From: Mycolicibacterium vinylchloridicum
GTDB taxonomy: Bacteria; Actinomycetota; Actinomycetes; Mycobacteriales; Mycobacteriaceae
Direction: 5' to 3'
Assembly (NCBI RefSeq): GCF_013404075.1
Contig: NZ_JACBJQ010000043.1
Location: 1-46,048, forward strand
DNA length: 46,048 nucleotides
Shown here: positions 40,419 to 46,048 of the stretch, one piece after another
How the letters are laid out: each line of letters opens with the position of its first letter
How positions within the stretch are numbered: position 1 is the stretch's first letter
Notes under the pieces: generated by a model
What the model saw: the letters and a program-made list of their open reading frames with translations, nothing else
What the model was told of the DNA's origin: nothing
The model's database searches: none
Translations under genes and position numbers: made by a program

Positions 40419-41996
40419 CTAGCGCGCGTAGTAGTTCGGCGCTTCGGCAGTCATCGTGATGTCGTGCGGATGGCTCTCCTTGAGCCCTGCCGCCGTGATC
40501 CGGACGAACTGCGCCTGCTGCAACGCCTCGATGGTTGCCGCACCGGTATACCCCATCGCTGCGCGAAGGCCGCCGGTGAGCTGGTGGATGACCGTCGACA
40601 GCGGGCCGCGGAACGGCACCCGGCCCTCGATGCCCTCGGGTACCAGCTTGTCCTCGGACAGCACATCGTCCTGGAAATAGCGGTCTTTGGAGTAGGACTT
40701 CGCCGCCCCGCGTCCCTGCATGGCGCCCAGGGACCCCATGCCTCGGTAGCTCTTGAACTGCTTGCCGTTGACGAAGATCAGCTCACCGGGGGCCTCGGCG
40801 GTGCCGGCCAGCAGGGAGCCGAGCATCGCGGTCGACGCGCCCGCCGCCAGCGCCTTGGCGATGTCACCGGAGTACTGCAGCCCGCCGTCGGCGATCACCG
40901 GCACGCCGGCCGGCGCGCACACCGCAGTGGCCTCCAGGATCGCCGTGATCTGAGGTGCACCCACCCCGGCGACCACGCGGGTGGTGCAGATCGAGCCGGG
41001 TCCGACCCCGACCTTGACGGCGTCGGCGCCGGCCTCGACGAGCGCGGCGGCCGCGCTGCGGGTGGCGACGTTGCCGCCGACCACCTCCACCCGGTGCCCG
41101 ACCTCGGCCTTGAGCTTGCCGACGGTGTCGAGCACCCGGCGGTTGTGGGCGTGAGCGGTGTCGACGATCAGCACATCCACCCCGGCGTCGACCAGAGCCA
41201 TGGCGCGCTCCCAGGCGTCATCGCCGACGCCGACCGCCGCGCCGACCAGCAGGCGGCCGTCACTGTCCTTGGTGGCCAGCGGGTGCTGCTCGGTCTTGAC
41301 GAAGTCCTTGACAGTGATCAGACCGGTCAACCGGCCATGCCCGTCGACGATCGGCAGCTTCTCGATCTTGTTGCGCCGCAACAGGCCCAGCGCGGCGTCG
41401 GCGGTCACGCCCTCCTGCGCGGTGATCAGCGGCGCCTTGGTCATCACCTCGGCGACCGGCTTGCTCATATCGACTTCGAAGCGCATATCGCGGTTGGTGA
41501 TGATCCCGACCAGCGAACCCTGCGCGTCGACGACCGGCAGGCCCGAGATGCGGAACCGGGCGCACATCGCGTCGACCTCGGCCAGGGTGTTCTCGGGCGA
41601 ACAGGTCACCGGGTCGGTGACCATGCCGGCCTCGGACCGCTTGACCATCTCCACCTGGCCGGCCTGCTCGGCGATCGACAGGTTGCGGTGCAGTACTCCC
41701 ATGCCGCCCTGGCGGGCCATCGCGATCGCCATCCTGGCCTCGGTCACGGTGTCCATCGCGGAACTGACCAGCGGCACCTTGAGCCGGATCTTCTTGGTCA
41801 GCTGGCTGGAGGTGTCGGCGGCGGCGGGCACCACGTCGGAGGCGGCGGGAAGTAGCAGGACGTCGTCGAATGTCAGGCCCAGCATCGCGATCTTGTTCGG
41901 GTCGTCCCCGCCGGTGGGAACCGAATCCCCCAGCAGGCCATTCAGATGCGCGGTCAGGCCGTCGATGCGGCCGGCGCTGCCTTCGGCAATGGTCAT
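40419..41996 (-). CDS. guaB2: IMP dehydrogenase GuaB2
   Basis: The 525-residue IMP dehydrogenase makes XMP from IMP with NAD+, the committed step to GMP. It has the N-terminal barrel start (LGLTFDDVLLLPAASDVVP), two CBS domains (VTCSPENTLAEVDAMC; APLITAQEGVTADAALGLL), the catalytic loop GVGPGSICTTRVVAGVG with Cys337, and the flap with YRGMGSLGAMQGRGAAKSY. The C-terminus ends in APNYYAR. It corresponds to the essential Rv3411c. ATG 41996 starts 99 bp from the divergent DUF5319 gene, and it precedes guaB3. Confidence 0.97.
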   Translation of the reverse strand: MTIAEGSAGRIDGLTAHLNGLLGDSVPTGGDDPNKIAMLGLTFDDVLLLPAASDVVPAAADTSSQLTKKIRLKVPLVSSAMDTVTEARMAIAMARQGGMGVLHRNLSIAEQAGQVEMVKRSEAGMVTDPVTCSPENTLAEVDAMCARFRISGLPVVDAQGSLVGIITNRDMRFEVDMSKPVAEVMTKAPLITAQEGVTADAALGLLRRNKIEKLPIVDGHGRLTGLITVKDFVKTEQHPLATKDSDGRLLVGAAVGVGDDAWERAMALVDAGVDVLIVDTAHAHNRRVLDTVGKLKAEVGHRVEVVGGNVATRSAAAALVEAGADAVKVGVGPGSICTTRVVAGVGAPQITAILEATAVCAPAGVPVIADGGLQYSGDIAKALAAGASTAMLGSLLAGTAEAPGELIFVNGKQFKSYRGMGSLGAMQGRGAAKSYSKDRYFQDDVLSEDKLVPEGIEGRVPFRGPLSTVIHQLTGGLRAAMGYTGAATIEALQQAQFVRITAAGLKESHPHDITMTAEAPNYYAR

Positions 41997-42095
41997 CGGT
42001 GGGCCCCCATCAGCTGGCGGAATGTGGACCCCATCCTATCGGCTCGCGGTTGCGTTCCCTGGCGCGATACCCGCTGCGTTACGTAGTGTGGAGCC

Positions 42096-42500
42096 GTGCG
42101 CGACCACCTCCCACCAGGCCTGCCACCAGATCCGTTCGCCGACGACCCCGCCGATCCGTCGGCTGCATTGGATGCGTTGGAACCCGGACAGCCGCTGGAC
42201 CCTCAGGAGCGCGCCGCGGTGGAGGCCGATCTGGCCGACCTTGCCGTCTACGAGGCGCTGCTGGCGCACCGCGGAATCCGCGGACTCGTGGTCTGCTGCG
42301 ACGAATGCCAACAAGACCACTATCACGACTGGGATATGTTGCGCGCCAACCTTCTTCAGCTGTTGGTCGACGGCACAGTCCGCCCGCACGAACCCGCTTA
42401 CGATCCTGAACCGGACGCCTATGTCACGTGGGATTACTGCCGTGGGTACGCCGACGCCTCGCTCAATGAAGCGACATCGGACTACGACGGCTTCCGCTGA
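42096..42500 (+). CDS. DUF5319 family protein
   Basis: The 134-residue acidic protein corresponds to Rv3412. It belongs to DUF5319, conserved in mycolate-containing actinobacteria. A Pro/Asp-rich N-terminus (LPPGLPPDPFADDPADPS) is followed by helices and the conserved block VCCDECQQDHYHDWDMLR, a Cys/His-rich stretch that may bind a metal, then YDPEPDAYVTWDYCRGYAD near the end. GTG 42096 is divergent from guaB2 and convergent with rsdA (12 bp between stops). No function is known to me. Confidence 0.85.
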   Translation: MRDHLPPGLPPDPFADDPADPSAALDALEPGQPLDPQERAAVEADLADLAVYEALLAHRGIRGLVVCCDECQQDHYHDWDMLRANLLQLLVDGTVRPHEPAYDPEPDAYVTWDYCRGYADASLNEATSDYDGFR

Positions 42501-42512
42501 GCGCGGACCAAC

Positions 42513-43799
42513 TCAGTTCCCGTCGCTGCTTCCGCTGCTGTGACTGCCGCCGGAACTCGGCAGCTTCGGCAACTGCGGCATCGGCATCACCATCGTGGTG
42601 GTGATCACAGCAGCCGGCGGTTGTGTCTTCGGCGCCTGAATGACCGTCGACGGTATCGAGATGATCGGTTGCTGGGTCGCGGTCGGGATTGAGGCTGTCG
42701 TGGGAGCCGACGATTGCTGCACGACCGTAGACGTGCTCGCCGCGGCCGGAGACTCAGCCGCTGCAGCGGTGGTCGTTGCGGCCGCCGGTGCCTGAGCCGC
42801 AGCGGACGCACTCGTCGTCGTCGTAGCCGCGGGCAGTGTGGTGGTCGTCGTCGTGGTCGTCGGCGCAACGGTCGTGGTGGTCGTCGTCGGCGCGACCGTG
42901 GTCGTGGTGGTCGACGTCGGCGCAACCGTGGTCGTGGTGGTCGTCGTCGGCGCAACCGTGGTCGTGGTCGGGTCGACCGTCGTCGTCGGGGTGTCTGACG
43001 GCGTCGTCGGAGTGTCCGACGGCGACGGCCCGAATGTGCCGGTGCTGTCCGGCGTCGTCGAGATCGTGATCGGCGGCAGGCTCGGGACGCTGGTCGGCGG
43101 CACCTCGGGCCCGTCGGTCGGGGTGATCACCGCCGGAACCAGCTCAGTGGCCGACGGCGGGACCGTGTAGGTGATACCGGGCGGCACGGTGGCCTCCGGA
43201 TCCTGCTGCACAACCTTCGCCGACAATTCGTTCCACTGCTCGAGCACCTGCTGCTTCTGCGGCGCGTCGGCGACTGCGGCCACCTGGTTGTTGACCTCGA
43301 CCAGCTTGGCCTGGGCCGCGGCCCAGTCGCCCTGCTCGACCAACTGCTGGACCTGTTTGAGCTGCTCGGTGGCGTTGGCGAGGGTGACCTGGTCGTCGCG
43401 GACCTGCTTGGGCTCGCCGAACAACCATGTGCGCAGCCCATACAGCGCGTCCCCGGGGCCGGCACCGGCCACGACAGCACCGAAGCCGCCCAGCGCCAGC
43501 ACACCGGCCGCCGCCGCGCCCACGATGCTCAGGCCTCGCCGGCTGCGCCCACTGCTCTGCTTCTCGGCCAGGCCGGTGCGCAGCGCGGCGACGGCGTCAC
43601 GTTCGGTGATCAGTCCGGTCGCCGGCGGCCAGCGCATCTCGTCACGCCACCCGCCGAGCAGTTCGGCCAACATGGCGTCGCCCTGGTCCTGCGGGGTGAC
43701 CTGCTGACCGGCGGCCAGTGCGTCGATGAAACGGTCGCTGCTGACGATGGCGTCCAGCGACGGATCGTCGCCGCGGGAGTTGCGTCCGAAGTCAGGCAT
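42513..43799 (-). CDS. rsdA: Anti-sigma-D factor RsdA
   Basis: The 428-residue membrane anti-sigma factor corresponds to Rv3413c. The cytoplasmic N-terminal part (about 1-88; SLDAIVSSDRFIDALAAG and DAMLAELLGGWRDEMR) should bind SigD. One transmembrane helix follows (about 90-111, in SIVGAAAAGVLALGGFGAVV). The outer part has a helical region (ATEQLKQVQQLVEQGDWAAA) and then a long Pro/Thr-rich stretch with runs of TTTTTT and VAPT, likely a cell-wall-spanning, possibly O-mannosylated linker. ATG 43799 overlaps the sigD 3' end by 8 nt, so the two are translationally coupled. It ends with a Ser/Gly-rich tail (SGGSHSSGSSDGN). Confidence 0.92.
   Translation of the reverse strand: MPDFGRNSRGDDPSLDAIVSSDRFIDALAAGQQVTPQDQGDAMLAELLGGWRDEMRWPPATGLITERDAVAALRTGLAEKQSSGRSRRGLSIVGAAAAGVLALGGFGAVVAGAGPGDALYGLRTWLFGEPKQVRDDQVTLANATEQLKQVQQLVEQGDWAAAQAKLVEVNNQVAAVADAPQKQQVLEQWNELSAKVVQQDPEATVPPGITYTVPPSATELVPAVITPTDGPEVPPTSVPSLPPITISTTPDSTGTFGPSPSDTPTTPSDTPTTTVDPTTTTVAPTTTTTTTVAPTSTTTTTVAPTTTTTTVAPTTTTTTTTLPAATTTTSASAAAQAPAAATTTAAAAESPAAASTSTVVQQSSAPTTASIPTATQQPIISIPSTVIQAPKTQPPAAVITTTMVMPMPQLPKLPSSGGSHSSGSSDGN
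42838..42975 (-). repeat. Imperfect 30-nt tandem repeats in rsdA
   Basis: On the plus strand the unit GGCGCAACCGTGGTCGTGG recurs at about 42867, 42890, 42920 and 42950, with spacing near 30 nt and small changes. It encodes repeated VAPTTTTTTT-type units on the minus strand. The number of units is likely to vary between strains. The repeat is in frame, so its length can change without breaking rsdA. Confidence 0.75.
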
Positions 43800-44370
43800 A
43801 GCCGTGACCTCCCGCCGTGATCTCGCCCTTGAGCTTGGCCAGCGCACGGTGCTGGGCGACTCGCACCGCACCCGGTGTGCTGCCGACCGCCTCGGCGGTC
43901 TCCTCCGCGGACATCCCGACCACGATGCGCAGGATCAGGATCTCCCGCTGCTTCTCGGGCAGGACCTCCAACAACTTGTTCATCCGCGCAGCCGAGTCAG
44001 CCTGTACTGCCATCTGCTCGGGACCCGCTTCCAGCGAGTACCGCTCCGGCACCACATCAGTGGGGTCGGATTTGTTCCGGCCGGCCGCGCGGTGTGCGTC
44101 GGCGACCTTGTGCGCAGCGATGCCGTATACGAAGGCCAGGAAGGGGCGACCCTGATCCTGGTAGCGCGGCAGCGCCTGGATGGCGGCCAAGCAAACCTCC
44201 TGAGCGACGTCGTCGGCAGAGAGGCCAACCCGCTCCGTGGCGCCGAGGCGGGCCCGGACATAACGGACCACGATGGGGCGGATGGTCTCCACAACTTCAC
44301 GGAGGGCATCACGGCTGCCGGCCACCGCTTCAGCAACGGCCGCGTCGAGACGATCTCCTGGAACTGTCAT
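43792..44370 (-). CDS. sigD: ECF sigma factor SigD
   Basis: The 192-residue ECF sigma factor corresponds to Rv3414c. The sigma-70 region 2 contains LGATERVGLSADDVAQEVCL, with AFVYGIAAHKVADAHRA as the -10 recognition part. The sigma region 4 contains LPEKQREILILRIVVGMSAE and SAEETAEAVGSTPGAVRVAQ, with HRALAKLKGEI closing the helix-turn-helix. ATG 44370 has GGAGAT (about 44378-44383 on the minus strand) at good spacing; a TTG at 44388 is in frame but overlaps the ribosome site. It is followed by rsdA with an 8-nt overlap. Confidence 0.93.
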   Translation of the reverse strand: MTVPGDRLDAAVAEAVAGSRDALREVVETIRPIVVRYVRARLGATERVGLSADDVAQEVCLAAIQALPRYQDQGRPFLAFVYGIAAHKVADAHRAAGRNKSDPTDVVPERYSLEAGPEQMAVQADSAARMNKLLEVLPEKQREILILRIVVGMSAEETAEAVGSTPGAVRVAQHRALAKLKGEITAGGHGYA

Positions 44371-44458
44371 CGACGGCGATATCTCCAACGTTACGAACGG
44401 GAAGCTTCCCGGCAGCCACTGCGACTAGACAATATCGGCCCAAACTGCAGATCGGGCG

Positions 44459-45274
44459 TTAGCCGGGGCTCCACCGTCCGCCGCGCCGTGTGATAACGCC
44501 TGCACAATCGTCGCGGATGGCCGAGACCTGCTGAGACGTAAGTGTTGCACTATCGATATCGGCCAGCAGACACGCCAGCGCCCAACGCAACGGAACCAGG
44601 CCATAGGTCTGGGTTTCGCTCAGCGCGGCGTCGGCGACTTCGCGGGCGAGCTCAGACGAACCCGCGCAGCACAGTGCCGCGGCGAGCACCACATCGCTCT
44701 TGACGCGATGGCGCCGCAACTCCGGCGACACCTTCTCGGCAATCGCGACTCCGCGCCGCGCGTGGGTCACGGCGTCCTCACCGCGGCCACCGGCCATCGC
44801 CAGCTCGGCGCTGACCCACGCCAGCCGGATCTCGAGACGAGTCGGCACCGTGTCGGCTTCGCGCATCATCGTCTCGGCCCGCTCGAGCAGTCGGGCCGAG
44901 GCCGCGAGCCGGCCCACCCCCAGTGCGTCGGCGGCGAGCCCGACGACGGCGTCGACACCGGCTTGCAGGGTCAGGGGGTCGTCGCCGGCGGTCTGCGCCA
45001 GTGCCAGCGCGCGGCCATCCCAGCCGGCGGCCGCACGGTGGCCGCCGAGTTGGCGCAGCAACGACGCCTCGGTGCTCAGCGACAGCGACGCGCACGCTGC
45101 GGTAGGTCGGTGACGCCGCAGGGCCGCGAGGTCGGAGCGCGCGCTGCTGTAGCGCCCTTGGCCCGCTGCGGCGACCGCCCGCAGCCACCATTGGTCGGGC
45201 GTGTTCGCTGCCGGCAGCGGCCAGCAGCCCGGGTTGTCGCCGAAGGCGGCGGCGGCCAATACGGTGGAGTTCAT
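44459..45274 (-). CDS. Conserved TPR-like protein (Rv3415c type)
   Basis: The 271-residue all-helical, Ala-rich protein resembles Rv3415c, which occupies the same position between sigD and whiB3. Repeated helical hairpins (AVAAAGQGRYSSARSDLAAL, SLLRQLGGHRAAAGWDGRAL, AELAMAGGRGEDAVTHARRG, AALCCAGSSELAREVADAAL) suggest a TPR-like scaffold. No catalytic motif or signal peptide is visible. ATG 45274 is chosen; GTG 45286 is 4 codons upstream, and neither has a clear ribosome site. It lies 88 bp upstream of sigD in the same direction, so co-transcription is possible. Confidence 0.8.
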   Translation of the reverse strand: MNSTVLAAAAFGDNPGCWPLPAANTPDQWWLRAVAAAGQGRYSSARSDLAALRRHRPTAACASLSLSTEASLLRQLGGHRAAAGWDGRALALAQTAGDDPLTLQAGVDAVVGLAADALGVGRLAASARLLERAETMMREADTVPTRLEIRLAWVSAELAMAGGRGEDAVTHARRGVAIAEKVSPELRRHRVKSDVVLAAALCCAGSSELAREVADAALSETQTYGLVPLRWALACLLADIDSATLTSQQVSAIRDDCAGVITRRGGRWSPG

Positions 45275-45652
45275 CTGACCCGGCACGCTATCAACCGGCC
45301 GGGTCGATCTGGCCAGTTAACAGTTCGTGGTCGTGATGTTACGGCCATGTTTACTACCTATTGAGCGCTAGGAAATCAGGCGGCCAGGCCTGAGGTGCCT
45401 TCCTGCGCAAATCACGAATTCATCACGATCGACACGTGTCAGTTACCACGTGGCCCGGCGACCGTGGGTCGCAATGATGAACGTGATGTAAATTCTCGAG
45501 CTGCGATTATGTGATTGCGCACATAAGTCGACTATTGACTCGCTTTGCGCAGCGCCCCTAACTTTGTGGGCACGAGTAGTCATAGGCGACAGTGCTCGGA
45601 TCGGTTCCACAACTCACGCATGCGAAAGATGTGCGGAGAGAGGGGTTTTCCA
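45275..45652. promoter_or_regulatory. Palindrome-rich whiB3 upstream region
   Basis: A 378-bp non-coding stretch, AT-richer than its surroundings, between the TPR-like gene and whiB3. I see four perfect inverted repeats: GACACGTGTC (45431-45440), CCACGTGG (45446-45453), GCGACC-GTG-GGTCGC (45458-45472) and TTATGTG-ATTGCG-CACATAA (45507-45526). The first two have centres 14 bp apart. No open reading frame with mycobacterial codon use is seen. In M. tuberculosis whiB3 has a long regulated leader controlled by PhoP; which factor binds here is not shown. Confidence 0.7.
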
Positions 45653-45961
45653 ATGCCACAGCCGCAGCAGCTACCCGGCCCGAACGCCGACATCTGGGAT
45701 TGGCAGATGCAAGGCCTTTGCCGAGGTGTCGATTCGTCGATGTTTTTCCATCCCGACGGGGAGCGTGGCCGCGCCCGCGCACAGCGTGAGATGCGCGCGA
45801 AGGAAATGTGCCGGAGTTGCCCGGTGATCGCGCAGTGCCGTTCACATGCATTGGCTGTCGGAGAGCCTTACGGCATCTGGGGCGGATTGAGTGAATCGGA
45901 GCGTGAGTTGTTGCTCAAGCGGGTCAAGTCCAGGGGCGTGGTGTACGACGTCGTCGTGTGA
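45653..45961 (+). CDS. whiB3: Redox-sensing regulator WhiB3
   Basis: The 102-residue protein is nearly identical in plan to M. tuberculosis WhiB3, including length. The [4Fe-4S] ligands are Cys23, Cys53, Cys56 and Cys62 (in AKEMCRSCPVIAQC). The turn GIWGG is at 74-78, and a basic C-terminal DNA-binding tail follows (LLLKRVKSRG). It senses O2, NO and redox state and controls lipid metabolism genes together with the primary sigma factor. ATG 45653 has AGAGAGGGG (45637-45645) at about 7 nt. The C-terminus VVYDVVV differs from the tuberculosis protein. Confidence 0.96.
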   Translation: MPQPQQLPGPNADIWDWQMQGLCRGVDSSMFFHPDGERGRARAQREMRAKEMCRSCPVIAQCRSHALAVGEPYGIWGGLSESERELLLKRVKSRGVVYDVVV

Positions 45962-45978
45962 TTCTTCGATGTGATGGT

Positions 45979-46047
45979 TCAGGCGGTCAGTGCCGCGGGG
46001 GTGGCCTCCTGTTCGGTCGGTGAGCTCTGATCGGCTCGGGATTTGCT
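45979..46047 (-). CDS. Possible 3' fragment of a minus-strand gene at window edge
   Basis: Reading the minus strand from the right edge, 22 codons are open before a TGA at 45979-45981. The peptide ends TEQEATPAALTA and is rich in Ala, Ser and Glu. Codon third positions are GC-rich, as in real genes nearby. In M. tuberculosis a convergent gene (groEL1) follows whiB3, but this tail does not carry the His-rich end expected of GroEL1, so I do not name it. The fragment is too short to be sure. Confidence 0.35.
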   Translation of the reverse strand, partial: SKSRADQSSPTEQEATPAALTA

Positions 46048-46048
46048 G

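Noticed and set aside
42838..42975. rsdA tandem repeats as a CRISPR array
   Set aside because: The units are contiguous, in frame and encode Thr-rich sequence; there are no unique spacers.
45507..45526. TTATGTG-N6-CACATAA as a canonical CRP site
   Set aside because: The spacing between TGTG and CACA is 6 bp, not the 8 bp of the mycobacterial CRP consensus.

Overview
The window is high-GC actinobacterial chromosome and almost certainly comes from a pigmented, rapidly growing mycobacterium (Mycolicibacterium or close kin). The evidence is gene order and protein recognition: the series htdY-lpqD-acrA1-iunH-imuB-imuA'-guaA-(HAD)-(GH65)-choD-guaB3-guaB2-(DUF5319)-rsdA-sigD-(TPR-like)-whiB3 is the M. 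tuberculosis Rv3389c-Rv3416 backbone, and the proteins match those families closely along their length. Lineage-specific blocks interrupt this backbone.

Left part (1-8623). The first 120 bp hold a 20-bp direct repeat that may be a remnant of an insertion-sequence end. A HelD/HelR-type RNA polymerase recycling ATPase follows. Next is a tandem array of five paralogous secreted proteins (2493-7143) of a family I do not recognise. Each has a signal peptide, a conserved central domain and a Lys/Ala/Ser/Pro-rich basic C-terminal tail. Four of the five carry a related upstream block (core TGGCAAATAtCTGTGC). A DUF899 thioredoxin-like protein and a VIT/CCC1-type metal transporter close this part.

Middle part (8620-27152). 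Lipid genes come first: htdY, lpqD, a hotdog thioesterase and acrA1, whose first reductase domain looks catalytically dead. A large LuxR-type ATPase regulator sits where M. tuberculosis has cmaA1. Then come iunH, the SOS mutagenesis pair imuA'-imuB with a near-consensus LexA box, a class I aldolase, guaA, an HSL-type esterase, a coupled HAD phosphatase/mutase and GH65 phosphorylase pair, and choD.

Carotenoid island (27153-39311). It lies between choD and guaB3, which are neighbours in M. tuberculosis. Rightward, crtE-crtI-crtB-crtU-Rieske(DUF5914) form a run with overlapping stop/start codons, followed by a DUF2784 membrane protein and a MarR regulator. Leftward are a type 2 IPP isomerase and a CrtX-like glycosyltransferase. 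A divergent MmpL transporter sits at the right end. CrtU plus the Rieske protein point to aromatic carotenoids of the isorenieratene (leprotene) type, but no lycopene cyclase is present. A 39-bp AT-rich near-palindrome precedes crtE and a related half-site lies in the idi/mmpL promoter region; both are candidate operators for the MarR protein.

Right part (39271-46048). This is purine and stress regulation: guaB3, guaB2, a DUF5319 protein, the sigD-rsdA sigma/anti-sigma pair, a TPR-like protein, and whiB3 behind a 378-bp palindrome-rich leader. A C-terminal fragment of a minus-strand gene may enter at the right edge.
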